A stretch of DNA of 64,000 bases from HGM13233 sp964478515 (lineage in GTDB: Bacteria > Bacillota > Clostridia > Oscillospirales > Ruminococcaceae), in the NCBI GenBank assembly GCA_964478515.1, contig CAYZIL010000003.1, forward strand, positions 1-64,000, written 5' to 3'. The notes beneath the pieces are model-generated. The model was not told the origin of the DNA. It did not search any database and saw only the letters and a list, made by a program, of their open reading frames with translations. Below, one piece after another: positions 1 through 7,850 of the stretch. How positions within the stretch are numbered: the first letter of the stretch is position 1; each line of letters opens with the position of its first letter. A program made the position numbers and the translations under genes.

Positions 1-131
1 AAATGGTTGGCGTTTCCCGCAACACGATAAGCTCCATTGAAACCGGGCAATTTAACCCAACTGCAAAATTAGCACTCGTTCTCTGTATCGCGTTGGATGA
101 GAAGTTTGAAGAGCTGTTTTATTTTGAGTAG
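1..131 (+). CDS. XRE-family (HTH_3) transcriptional regulator, 5'-truncated by the window edge
   Basis: The last 42 codons of a Cro/CI-type helix-turn-helix protein run in frame from base 3 to the TAG at 129-131. The visible part contains the recognition-helix signature VSRNTISSIETGQFNPT followed by a leucine-rich helix and the ending FEELFYFE, typical of the short (about 65-70 residue) single-domain XRE regulators of Bacillota. Such proteins bind DNA as dimers and often repress their own gene. The N-terminus lies outside the window. About 115 bases separate it from the next gene, so co-transcription is possible but not shown. Confidence 0.8.
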   Translation, partial: MVGVSRNTISSIETGQFNPTAKLALVLCIALDEKFEELFYFE

Positions 132-245
132 GATTATGAGCAGATAGCCAGCCGGCAACAAGCGGTGAAGCTACCGTAAGCGAATTAATATAATCTAACA
201 GAGAACAAATTGAACTATTTTTCTCACTCGAATGGAGTTTCATAT

Positions 246-815
246 ATGTTTGCTTATAGGAATAGGAACCATATTACAGTACGCAAGCTTAGAACTGGTG
301 ATTATCCAATTTTTGTTGCCGCATATGAATCTTGCCATCCCTCGCTGAACAGATTTGATGACGGAAATATAAGCAGAGACACGCTCACACCAGAGTGGTT
401 TGAACACGAATTGCGTCTCCGTGAACAGGATGCTGAAGATGATCGGACATATATGTACAGTGCTTTTGCTAATGAAGGTGGGCGGATGATCGGGTACGGT
501 AATATAACGACCATGGTCAGGCAAGAATTTCAAGTAGCACATATCGGATATACACTAATGAACACAGAATGGGGCAAGGGATACGCACAAGAATTGATTG
601 ATGCAATGGAATCTATTGGTTTTGAAGAACTTGGTTTTCATCGGCTGGAAGCACATATTAATTTGGACAATTTCCGGTCAAAACGTGCTATCGAAAAGTC
701 AGGATGGGTGTTTAAAAATATCCGTAAAAAATTTATCCTCGAAGATGGAACATGGACAGATAATGAAATATGGGTAAAAATTAAAGTGGATAAGTTGCAT
801 TCTGAATCTCACTGA
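246..815 (+). CDS. GNAT acetyltransferase, RimJ/RimL-like
   Basis: A 189-residue GNAT-fold N-acetyltransferase that would transfer acetyl from acetyl-CoA to an amine or protein N-terminus. The acetyl-CoA loop reads NTEWGKGYAQELID (Q/RxxGxG/A type), followed by a GFHRLEAHINLDNFRSKRAIEKSG segment (split here: GFHRLEAHINL then DNFRSKRAIEKSG), the hallmark of the RimJ/L/Acetyltransf_3 family. A TTG at 210 would add 12 residues, but ATG 246 is preferred because GGAG at 234-237 sits 8 bases before it. The gene is visibly more AT-rich (many AAA, ATT, TTT codons) than its GC-rich neighbours, which suggests recent acquisition. The substrate cannot be named. Confidence 0.8.
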   Translation: MFAYRNRNHITVRKLRTGDYPIFVAAYESCHPSLNRFDDGNISRDTLTPEWFEHELRLREQDAEDDRTYMYSAFANEGGRMIGYGNITTMVRQEFQVAHIGYTLMNTEWGKGYAQELIDAMESIGFEELGFHRLEAHINLDNFRSKRAIEKSGWVFKNIRKKFILEDGTWTDNEIWVKIKVDKLHSESH

Positions 816-968
816 GATTGTGAGCATAACGTGAAGCTGACATATTCCCAAAACAGACAAAAGTCAGTGGATATATTACTGTAACGGACAAAGGCAAAAA
901 TCACGCTTTGACATTCATTCGCTCATCTCATGCCGTGTAAAGACATCAGCGCTTTGGAACAAATATAA

Positions 969-1472
969 ATGGGACGTATTTTTATGAGCAGCAATAGCCG
1001 TGGCGTTTTGCCGAATTATAAAATCAAATACGGCGTCCGGTCGGACATAGACGCGTGGATGGCAGCAGTCGGCGCTGTAAACGGCAGTTTTCCGGGACTA
1101 GAAACAGCGCAAGAACTGGCACAGCACCGCAGCGAGGTTTTGGACTTTATGGACAGGCGCGAGGCTCTGTGCGTTAAGCAAGGCGGCGCAGTCGTCGGCG
1201 TCCTATTGTTCTCAAAAAAGTACAACATGGTCTGTTGTCTGTGCGTCTTGCCGCAATACCGCCGCCGCAAAATTGCGTCAGGCCTGCTGCAAAAAGCACT
1301 GAGTCAGCTCAATCGACAGGAGAATATCACCGTTACTACTTTCCGAACCGAGGACGCCGGTGCGGCTGCGCCGCGGTCTTTGTACAAAAACTTCGGGTTT
1401 GTTGAAGACGAATTGACCGAAGAGTTCGGTTGTCTCACTCAAAAATTTGTTCTGCCGGCTATCAAGTTATAA
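969..1472 (+). CDS. GNAT acetyltransferase (first of a tandem set)
   Basis: A 167-residue GNAT protein. The N-terminal half is divergent; the acetyl-CoA site is CVLPQYRRRKIASGLLQKAL, a variant of the R-x-x-G-x-G/A loop in which the first Gly is Lys-Ile, followed by a C-terminal LYKNFGF strand typical of the fold. ATG 984 is an alternative start; 969 has GGAAC 8 bases upstream, a weak site. It opens a run of five + strand genes (969-4013) spaced by 0-30 bases or overlapping. Substrate unknown. Confidence 0.75.
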   Translation: MGRIFMSSNSRGVLPNYKIKYGVRSDIDAWMAAVGAVNGSFPGLETAQELAQHRSEVLDFMDRREALCVKQGGAVVGVLLFSKKYNMVCCLCVLPQYRRRKIASGLLQKALSQLNRQENITVTTFRTEDAGAAAPRSLYKNFGFVEDELTEEFGCLTQKFVLPAIKL

Positions 1473-1498
1473 ATATATGTCTGCTAAGGAGACGCCCT

Positions 1499-2053
1499 AT
1501 GAGAAGTGATATTGAAAACTCTAGCCGCGTTAAGCTAGACGCAATGACAAACGTTTTTCAAATTGAAGATGAGCAGTTGCTATCAAAAATAGGTCGTTTG
1601 TACGGCGAAATGGAGCGTCTTGGCGAAGGCTGCGCCGACGCGGTCGAGTTCGAGTCAAAATTCGCGTCCTCGCCGCTGTACAGCGAGTATATGGGGCTTT
1701 TCATGGAGCTGCCGAATAAATGCAAACCGGTAAGGGGCAAAAACAAGCCCTTTGATTTCAGTCAGTTTACGCTCAAGAACGTTGCCGACGCCGTTGTTCA
1801 AGTGGCAGAAACCGACGCCCGCCGCGACTACCAGACTCAGCGCTGGCAGGGTATGATGTCCGCCGGCCACGAGCTGTCCGACGCCGTTGCGGAAAAATTC
1901 GGCGGCGCGGCCGGTTATGTCGCCGACAGGTTGACGTACGGCGCTTTGAGCGAGGTAGACGACCGGTTGCTAGCAAGTGAAAACGAAGCCGCCCAGCAGC
2001 GCCGGCCGCTGGGCGAGGAAATAAATTTCTGCGACGAGGGCAAGATAAAATGA
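1499..2053 (+). CDS. Hypothetical protein, acidic, mostly helical
   Basis: 184 residues; I do not recognise the family. AAGGAG at 1486-1491 decides for ATG 1499 over an upstream in-frame ATG at 1430. The sequence is charged and helix-rich with no membrane segment, no cysteine cluster and no signal peptide. A central segment (VADAVVQVAETDARRDYQTQ) and a Gly/Ala stretch (EKFGGAAGYVADRLTYGAL) stand out. It could be a member of the YlbF/YmcA-like helical family, judged only from size, helix content and the motif LPNKCKP-like linker; this is a weak guess. Its stop overlaps the start of the following GNAT gene (ATGA), so the two are probably translated together. Confidence 0.7.
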   Translation: MRSDIENSSRVKLDAMTNVFQIEDEQLLSKIGRLYGEMERLGEGCADAVEFESKFASSPLYSEYMGLFMELPNKCKPVRGKNKPFDFSQFTLKNVADAVVQVAETDARRDYQTQRWQGMMSAGHELSDAVAEKFGGAAGYVADRLTYGALSEVDDRLLASENEAAQQRRPLGEEINFCDEGKIK

Positions 2054-2601
2054 CTGACGCCGCAAATACGGTATCTTATTCCACTCTGACAGCTGACGAA
2101 ATCGTTCCGGATATTTTGGACGCCTTTGACCGCCGTCAGACCGTAGACGAATGTCTGCGGCTTGTTAACGGCAAGCTTTGCTGCGTGCACGACCCGTTTG
2201 TGGACGACTGGAGCGCCGCTGAACGCGCCGAGGTAATAAAAACCATGCGCGACACCGCTGCGCGCGGCGGCCTTGTCGCCGCGGCATTGGTCAGCGGCAA
2301 ACTCAAGGGCTTTGCCTGCGTCGGCGCCGACGCCGTCGGCGCTCGCGCACAGTATCTCGACTTGCTTGAACTGCAAGTAAGCGCCGATATGCGCAAACTC
2401 GGCGTCGGCCGCCGGCTGTTTTCGCAGTGCGTCGACTACGCGCGAAAGAAGGGCGCACAGGCGCTTTATATTTCCGCCCACTCAGCCGTTGAGACACAGC
2501 GGTTCTATGCCGCTGTCGACTGTACCGACGCGCGCGAACCTATTGCCGCTCACGTCAGTGCCGAACCCTGCGACAGGCAGTTGGAATACATCCTTCAATA
2601 A
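2050..2601 (+). CDS. GNAT acetyltransferase (second of the tandem set)
   Basis: 183 residues with a clear GNAT core: LLELQVSADMRKLGVGRRLF is the beta4-alpha3 acetyl-CoA site with the RKLGVG loop, and SAVETQRFYAAVDC matches the C-terminal 'N/E-x-A-x-x-F/Y' helix and strand. The first 60 residues form an atypical substrate-side extension. Start ATG 2050 overlaps the stop of the preceding gene (ATGA), indicating translational coupling. The paralogues in this cluster share the fold but differ strongly in sequence, so they are not recent tandem duplicates. Confidence 0.82.
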   Translation: MTDAANTVSYSTLTADEIVPDILDAFDRRQTVDECLRLVNGKLCCVHDPFVDDWSAAERAEVIKTMRDTAARGGLVAAALVSGKLKGFACVGADAVGARAQYLDLLELQVSADMRKLGVGRRLFSQCVDYARKKGAQALYISAHSAVETQRFYAAVDCTDAREPIAAHVSAEPCDRQLEYILQ

Positions 2602-2619
2602 TTTACTGGGAGAGAAAAT

Positions 2620-3105
2620 ATGACCGAGCTTATTCGCGCCACGGCGGCAGACCGCGAATTCTACCGCAACGTATTTAATATGTACCAAAATGAACTCTCA
2701 CAGTATTTTGACGAATACCGGCAGCTTGACGAGCGCGGTTATTTCGACCGCGAAACTGTCGACACATATTTTGAGGGCTCCGAGTCTATTGTTCCCTACA
2801 TTGTTCTGCACAACGGCAAGCGCGTCGGTATTGTCGTAATTACTTCCCCGCCCTACACGCGCGCCGGTTGTGATTGGTGCATTCAGGAAATGTTCCTGAT
2901 TTGCTCCTGCCGCGGCAGCGGCGTCGCCGCCGCCGTCTGTGAAAAGCTGTTTTCCCTGCACCCCGGCCGCTACTGTCTCGCCGCGCTGAGCCAAAACAAG
3001 CGCGCCGTGCGTTTCTGGCAGTCGCTGACACAGCGCGTCAGCACCGGCGTGCTGGTGAGCAGCGACGAGCGCGACACGTTTTTTGAGTTTACCCCCGGCA
3101 AATGA
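2620..3105 (+). CDS. GNAT acetyltransferase (third of the tandem set)
   Basis: 161 residues. The acetyl-CoA loop is degenerate but visible as MFLICSCRGSGVAAAVCEKL, followed by ALSQNKRAVRFWQSLTQR, the usual 'N-x-x-A-x-x-F-w' C-terminal element. GGGAGAG precedes ATG 2620. The TGA stop overlaps the ATG of the radical SAM gene (ATGA at 3102-3105), so it is coupled to that gene. The substrate is unknown; the context suggests the acetyltransferases and the radical SAM enzyme serve one pathway or physiological state. Confidence 0.8.
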   Translation: MTELIRATAADREFYRNVFNMYQNELSQYFDEYRQLDERGYFDRETVDTYFEGSESIVPYIVLHNGKRVGIVVITSPPYTRAGCDWCIQEMFLICSCRGSGVAAAVCEKLFSLHPGRYCLAALSQNKRAVRFWQSLTQRVSTGVLVSSDERDTFFEFTPGK

Positions 3106-4013
3106 TGGATATATCGGACCAAAGACTATTTGAGAACTGCAACCTGTGCCCGCGCCGCTGCGGCGTCGCGCGCAACCTGGGCGTGCGCGGCCGCTGCGGC
3201 TGTGACAGTACCGCACTGGTCGCGCGCTCAGCGCTGCATATGTGGGAAGAGCCCTGCATCTCCGGCAGCGCTGGTTCGGGTACGATATTTTTCGGCGGCT
3301 GCAATCTCGGCTGCGTGTACTGCCAAAACAGCGCCATCTCGGCTACGCCGCACGGCAAACCGGTAAGCGTTGAACAATTGTCCGAGTACATGCTGCACTT
3401 ATGGCGCGCCGGCGCGCACAACATCAACTTCGTCACGCCCACTCACTTTTCGCCCGTTTGTGCCGCCGCAGTAGTGCTGGCCCGTCGCGGCGGGTTGGAC
3501 TGTCCTATAGTTTGGAACACCTCCGGCTACGAGCTGCCCGAGGTCATTGACGCGCTTGACGGCATTGTGGACATATATCTGAGTGACTTCAAATATCTTG
3601 ATTCGGCTCTGGCCGCTCGCTACTCCCACGCCGCCGACTATCCCACCGCCGCCGCCGCCGCACTTGAGCGCATGGTGCGGTGCGCCGGCCCTGCGGTGTT
3701 CGACTCAGACGGCCTGATGCGCCGCGGCGTCATCGTCCGCCATCTCGCTTTGCCCGGCTGCGGGGCGGACTCCCGCGCCGTTCTCAAATATCTTTTCACA
3801 AATTACGGCAATGATATATACATAAGCCTAATGAACCAGTTCACACCTGTGGCTCTGGAAACTTACCCGGAAATAAACCGGCGTTTACACCGCCGCGAAT
3901 ACGACCGCCTGGTCGACTACGCGCTGCAGTTGGGTATTGAAAACGCCTTCACGCAGTCCGGCGCGGCGGCAAGTGAAAGTTTTATCCCCTTTTTCAGTGA
4001 AGAAGATTCCTGA
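3102..4013 (+). CDS. Radical SAM protein, PflX/COG1313 type (pyruvate-formate-lyase-activating-enzyme-like)
   Basis: 303 residues. The radical SAM cluster motif CxxxCxxC is present as CNLGCVYC near residue 69-76, preceded by an N-terminal cysteine-rich segment (CNLCPRRCGV and GRCGC) that is characteristic of the uncharacterised PflX group. Radical SAM enzymes reduce S-adenosylmethionine through a [4Fe-4S] cluster to start radical chemistry; PflX proteins resemble glycyl-radical activases, but their partner is unknown and no glycyl-radical enzyme lies in this window. The gene ends the GNAT run and is followed by a strong bidirectional terminator. PflX proteins also occur with AmmeMemoRadiSam-type genes, which are not seen here. 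Confidence 0.88.
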   Translation: MMDISDQRLFENCNLCPRRCGVARNLGVRGRCGCDSTALVARSALHMWEEPCISGSAGSGTIFFGGCNLGCVYCQNSAISATPHGKPVSVEQLSEYMLHLWRAGAHNINFVTPTHFSPVCAAAVVLARRGGLDCPIVWNTSGYELPEVIDALDGIVDIYLSDFKYLDSALAARYSHAADYPTAAAAALERMVRCAGPAVFDSDGLMRRGVIVRHLALPGCGADSRAVLKYLFTNYGNDIYISLMNQFTPVALETYPEINRRLHRREYDRLVDYALQLGIENAFTQSGAAASESFIPFFSEEDS

Positions 4014-4030
4014 ACGTTTTTGCATAAAGC

Positions 4031-4067
4031 GACAGCGGCTGTATGGCAAAACCATACAGCCGCTGTC
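4031..4067. terminator. Bidirectional intrinsic terminator
   Basis: A perfect 16-bp inverted repeat (GACAGCGGCTGTATGG and its complement) with a 5-base loop lies between two convergent genes (3102-4013 on + and 4105-5655 on -). T-rich sequence follows on + and AAAGC precedes it, so it probably stops transcription from both sides. Confidence 0.85.
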
Positions 4068-4104
4068 TATTTATTGTTAAAAACTCACGGTACTGTCAAA
4101 AGAC

Positions 4105-5655
4105 TTACGCAAGCACGAATCCGGCTATCAGGAATCCTATCGCCGTCAGCACACAGGCAATGACCATATACGGCAGCGAACAGGTAGAGGACTCGTACGG
4201 GTCGGTATTGGTAGCCGCCGCCGCGACAATTGCGCCGTCGGAATACATGCAGCCCTGGCTGCCCCAAATGCCGGTGCACACAAGCGCCGCAATGGCGAGG
4301 TAGACGTTGGCGCCGGTGACCTGCGCGAGCGGAATAACTATCGGCAGCGCCATCATGTACAGCGTCCAGTTGAAGCTGACCAGGAACTCGGTGAACGCGA
4401 AGACCACGAAGATAATAAACGGCAGCATCTGCGCCGAGAGGAACTGCGACGTGGCGTCGATAACATACTGGGCAAAGCCCATGTAGTCAAGGTTATAGAC
4501 CATTACCAGTGACACGGCAAACAGCGTTGTGAGCATCATCATGCTCTTCATGCCGTTAATAAGCACCTTGTCGAGGTACTCTGTAGGCGTGCAAATGCCA
4601 CGGGCAATAAAGTAGAAGAAGCAGAAAACAAGGCAGGCGACAATGCCTATCATTACGTCAAAGCCGTGCAGCGCCGCAGCGCCGAGCATTACGGCAATAG
4701 GCAGGATGATGTTCAGAACGCTGGGCTTGAATTCGCTCTCGAAATGGTCCTCTTCTATTTCTGTGCTCGTCTCACCCACATGCCCGCTGGCGACAGGTGC
4801 AACCGGGCCGCCGTTGGCAACACGCTGAGTGGCTTTTTTCATTTTGCCGATGTCGGGTATTACCCCCAGCGCCACCAGCAGGCCGATGATCAGAATGAGC
4901 ATCGGGAAGAACATATACGGAACCGCCTTCATGTACTCTACAACGCCGCTGCCGCTTTTGGCAAAGCCGCACTGTTCAAGCAACGCGGCCACAAAGACCG
5001 TCCAGGCGCCCAGCGGCCAAAGGTTTGCCGGCGCAACTGCCGACGCACGAATCATAAACGCGCTTTTTTCGCGCGGTATGCCGTAACTGTCGGCAATAGG
5101 AGTGATTGCGGCGCCGGTCGTAAAGGCCGACAGCTCGTCGTCTATTGAAAGCACAATGTCCATCAGCCACATAACGACAAGCGAAAGTTTGGGGCTCTTT
5201 GCTTTGGATTTTATCCACTGTGCAAAGGCCTTTGCGCCGCCGCCGAGCGAAATGGCAGCAAGCACGCTGCCTATGGTCAAATACAGTATGACCATGCGGA
5301 TGTTGTCGTAGTCGGTGAGCACCGATATTTGCATGTTGGTCCATGCCGGTATCACCGCCCATCTGAACCTCATAAATGTCGTCAGCGCCGCCGCCCAGAC
5401 AAACGCCTCAAGAAAGGCGTGGGTAAGCAGCACGAATGCGAACATCAGTACCGGCACCATCAAAGTCCACGCGCCGAAATCGACCTGGTATTCTGCCGGC
5501 ATTTCCTCGCCGGCATCAGAGTCTACAGTCGCTTCGACTTCATCGTACTCGTCGTAAGTAAGTACTTCCTGCGGGCAGAACAGTGCGACGACGACAAACG
5601 CGATAATCATCATCGCATAGGCCGCAATGCGCTGCTTCGTAAAGAACTTTTTCAA
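4105..5655 (-). CDS. NhaC-family Na+/H+ antiporter-like membrane transporter
   Basis: 516 residues with about 11-12 hydrophobic segments. The family signature around LSIDDELSAFTTGAAITPIADSYGIPREKSAFMI (written in parts: DDELSAFTTG, PIADSYGIPREKSAF) and APANLWPLGAW corresponds to the DDY/PITD and P-x-S region of NhaC antiporters. N-terminal residues 8-27 form the first membrane helix, followed by an acidic external loop. TTG 5655 is the start, with GGAGG 8 bases upstream. It lies 78 bases downstream of the SIS-domain gene and is probably in its operon. NhaC relatives also include amino-acid/H+ or malate/Na+ exchangers, so uptake of the pathway's substrate is a plausible alternative to plain ion exchange. 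Confidence 0.85.
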   Translation of the reverse strand: MKKFFTKQRIAAYAMMIIAFVVVALFCPQEVLTYDEYDEVEATVDSDAGEEMPAEYQVDFGAWTLMVPVLMFAFVLLTHAFLEAFVWAAALTTFMRFRWAVIPAWTNMQISVLTDYDNIRMVILYLTIGSVLAAISLGGGAKAFAQWIKSKAKSPKLSLVVMWLMDIVLSIDDELSAFTTGAAITPIADSYGIPREKSAFMIRASAVAPANLWPLGAWTVFVAALLEQCGFAKSGSGVVEYMKAVPYMFFPMLILIIGLLVALGVIPDIGKMKKATQRVANGGPVAPVASGHVGETSTEIEEDHFESEFKPSVLNIILPIAVMLGAAALHGFDVMIGIVACLVFCFFYFIARGICTPTEYLDKVLINGMKSMMMLTTLFAVSLVMVYNLDYMGFAQYVIDATSQFLSAQMLPFIIFVVFAFTEFLVSFNWTLYMMALPIVIPLAQVTGANVYLAIAALVCTGIWGSQGCMYSDGAIVAAAATNTDPYESSTCSLPYMVIACVLTAIGFLIAGFVLA

Positions 5656-5733
5656 AGCAATTTCCTCCGTTTAATTCTGTTACTCTTTTGTGCAAAACGA
5701 TGTTATTGTCTTGAACCACCTCTCTATGTAATA

Positions 5734-6747
5734 TCAATATTCAACTTTTTTGTAAAAACTGCGAATGTCAAGCGAGTGTCCGGTCACCTTTTCCAGGTGG
5801 ATACTCACTCTGTCGAGTATCGCCGTAATGACAATAGGCGACAGCAGCGGTCTTATTGCGGCGTCGACGCCGGGCAATTCATAAGCGGTGGTATCTATCA
5901 CGGTGCAGCTGTTGGCATATTTTTTACCGAAGCGCGCCACCCGCTCGTCCAGCGGCCGGCTGTCGCTCTCGCCCACAAGCACCAGCAGTTCTATACCCTT
6001 GTCGGACAGTTCCAGCGCGCCGTGGAAAAATTCCGAGCAGCGCACCGCCTGGCAGCGCAGCCACTGCATCTCTTCAAGAATGCACATAGCATACATATAT
6101 GCCTCGCCCCAAAGCGGGCCGCCGCCGACAACCATAGTAAACTCGCTTGCGGCCAGCTTTTCGGCCAACGAGCGCGCAAAAGCGTCGCAGTTTTCCTTTA
6201 CTCCTACAAGCGCCTTCGGCAGCGCTTGCAGCGACTCGTACAGCTTGTCGTAATCGGCAAAATCGCCGTGCTCGCGCATCAGAGCGAACACCAGCATATA
6301 AAGCAGCGTGTAGTCGGCGTCAGCGGCTGAAAAATCATCCATGTCGTTGATTATCGCGTAATCGGCGTTTTTTGCGAACGGCGTTTCTGCGTCGCCGGAA
6401 ATACACACTGTCGTCGCGCCGCGCTGCCGGCAATACTCAGCCGCCGCGACAGTCTCCTGCGTAGTGCCGGAAGAGGACGTAAAGACGCACACCGAGCCTT
6501 TGCCGAGATGCGCGTCCCCCGACGCCATCAGTTCTGACGCTATTAGATGGTGCGAGCGCAGTGTGGACTTTGTGCGAAGGTAATAGGCAAGCGGCTCAAA
6601 CATGGCGTACGAACCGCCGCTGGCGATGAGATACACCTCGCTGTACCCGGCGCCGCTCACCTGCTGCGCCACCTGCTCTACGCGCTCACGCAGCGCCAGA
6701 GTGCCCTTTGCTACGCTCAAATACTTATCTTTATCGAAATTTACCAT
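5734..6747 (-). CDS. SIS-domain sugar-phosphate isomerase/deglycase, FrlB-like
   Basis: 337 residues with two SIS (sugar isomerase) domains. The first carries LIASGGSYAMFEPLAYYL and the phosphosugar-binding Ser/Thr loop VFTSSSGTTQET; the second has FTMVVGGGPLWGEAYMYA and the conserved CSEFFHGALEL segment seen in FrlB and GlmS-type domains. FrlB cleaves fructoselysine-6-phosphate to glucose-6-phosphate and lysine. A FrlD-like kinase encoded at 10308-11108 supports an Amadori-type pathway, although the exact amine partner (lysine, asparagine, another) cannot be read from sequence. Start ATG 6747 is chosen over an upstream in-frame codon because AGGAAGG sits just before it. It is divergent from the GntR genes, and its promoter resembles that of the kinase operon. 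Confidence 0.85.
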   Translation of the reverse strand: MVNFDKDKYLSVAKGTLALRERVEQVAQQVSGAGYSEVYLIASGGSYAMFEPLAYYLRTKSTLRSHHLIASELMASGDAHLGKGSVCVFTSSSGTTQETVAAAEYCRQRGATTVCISGDAETPFAKNADYAIINDMDDFSAADADYTLLYMLVFALMREHGDFADYDKLYESLQALPKALVGVKENCDAFARSLAEKLAASEFTMVVGGGPLWGEAYMYAMCILEEMQWLRCQAVRCSEFFHGALELSDKGIELLVLVGESDSRPLDERVARFGKKYANSCTVIDTTAYELPGVDAAIRPLLSPIVITAILDRVSIHLEKVTGHSLDIRSFYKKVEY

Positions 6748-6788
6748 TGCTGTCCTTCCTGTTTGTAATGAATACAACTGTGGTTTTT

Positions 6789-6817
6789 AATATACCACTT
6801 CGCGAAATATGCGTCAA
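6789..6817 (-). promoter_or_regulatory. Promoter of the SIS-antiporter operon with AAGTGGTAT box
   Basis: On the minus strand TTGACG (6812-6817) and TATATT (6789-6794) are 17 bases apart. The spacer holds GCGAAGTGG running into the -10. Nearly the same arrangement (TTGACGC...CAAGTGGTATTAT) precedes the kinase operon at 11159-11187, so the two operons are probably co-regulated, most simply by a GntR protein encoded between them. Confidence 0.65.
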
Positions 6818-6908
6818 TAAGGCAACTTATCACAAATTATTCACAACATTTTGGCGATTACGCTATTTTATTGCAGGCAATTTTGTCAATTGTGCCAATA
6901 TTTTGAGC

Positions 6909-7054
6909 ATACCACTTTTGCTATAATATTGGTAATGTATATACCACTTTTACTTTTCGGTATTTCGTTGCGTACCATTACCGGAAGAAAGTACTGCAAA
7001 TTACCGATTCTTTGTGTTACTTCAGCATACCAATTTCAGTTTGAATATTGGTAT
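6909..7054. promoter_or_regulatory. GntR control region: repeated ATACCACTT boxes and an ATACCAAT/ATTGGTAT inverted repeat
   Basis: In the 362 bases between the divergent SIS and GntR genes, ATACCACTT occurs at 6792-6800, 6909-6917 and 6941-6949, and an inverted repeat ATACCAAT (7027-7034) / ATTGGTAT (7047-7054) overlaps a TATAAT at 7052-7057 that fits the -10 of the GntR operon. A fourth ATACCACTT lies at 11162-11170 before the kinase operon. GntR/HutC regulators bind such palindromes. Caution: AAGTGGTATTAT also occurs in the promoter of the unrelated AI-2E-family gene (about 21159), so part of the motif may be an extended -10 element (TGG before TATTAT). Confidence 0.5.
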
Positions 7055-7109
7055 AATTACCGCAAGCGGTTTGCCAATATTACCGCTCATTCAGTAACAG
7101 GAGCAGTCT

Positions 7110-7850
7110 ATGTTCACTCACCAGCCTATTTATCAGCAGCTTTCCGACCACATTCGCGAAAAAATTGAGCGCGGCGAGTTTCGTTTCGGCGCCGCAATTC
7201 CCTCTGAGCGCGAACTGTCCGAGCAATTTTCGGTCAGCCGGCTGACTGTGCGAAAAGCGCTGGAACTGCTGGTACGCGACGACCTTCTAGTCCGCTCCCC
7301 CGGCAAGGGAACTTTTGTCAAGCAGCCGCATATTGTCAGCGAGTCCGCAGTAATGCAGGGATTCGGCGAATTTCTGCGCGGCAGAGGTCTTGCTCTTTCC
7401 AATAAAGTTCTGCACTGCGCAACGCGCACAGCCGATTACAAATATTCGCATATCTTCGGCATCGAGACCACCGCAAGCATATTTGAACTTGTGCGCGTGC
7501 GCCTTGGCGACGGCATACCTTTTGCACTCGAATACATATATGTGCCCCAAAAATGGGTTCCCCGCTTTGAAAGCTACGACTTTACGGTGTATTCACTGTA
7601 TGATGTCTACGCAGAAAACGGCGTGGCTATTGAGGACGACGTCTCTTACTTGGAAATAGTTACAGTCGACAACCCCAAAGCAAAACTGCTGGGTTTGAGC
7701 GAGGGCACGCCGGTCTATCTGCTGAGTGCCACCTCTCACGACGCCGCCGAAAGAATAATTGAGTACTCACGTACATATTACTGCGGCGACAAAATAACCC
7801 ATTCTGCGCACAGTGACCGCACGCCCGGAAAGGAGACTGCCTGTGAGTAA
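7110..7850 (+). CDS. GntR-family transcriptional regulator, HutC/UTRA subfamily
   Basis: 246 residues. The winged-helix N-terminus (about 5-72) shows the GntR signature QLSDHIREKIERGEFRFGA, IPSERELSEQFSVSRLTVRKAL and the wing segment LLVRSPGKGTFV. The C-terminal UTRA ligand-binding domain (about 90-235) contains FELVRVRLGDGIPFALEYIY, the usual R-x-R...E-x-x-Y pattern that binds a small sugar-phosphate-like effector. AGGAG lies 7 bases before ATG 7110. It overlaps the next GntR gene by 8 bases. It probably represses the flanking FrlB/FrlD-like operons until substrate is present; whether the two regulators act as partners or on different operons is unknown. Confidence 0.92.
   Translation: MFTHQPIYQQLSDHIREKIERGEFRFGAAIPSERELSEQFSVSRLTVRKALELLVRDDLLVRSPGKGTFVKQPHIVSESAVMQGFGEFLRGRGLALSNKVLHCATRTADYKYSHIFGIETTASIFELVRVRLGDGIPFALEYIYVPQKWVPRFESYDFTVYSLYDVYAENGVAIEDDVSYLEIVTVDNPKAKLLGLSEGTPVYLLSATSHDAAERIIEYSRTYYCGDKITHSAHSDRTPGKETACE

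Noticed and set aside
5329..6330. 333-codon open frame on + strand
   Set aside because: Antisense to the antiporter and SIS genes; it spans the gap between them and has no recognisable domain. It is a shadow of GC-rich coding on the other strand.
6909..6949. Tandem repeat or mobile-element terminal repeat
   Set aside because: The repeated ATACCACTT is short, lies in a promoter region and recurs at a second operon start, which fits an operator better than a transposon end. No transposase is near.
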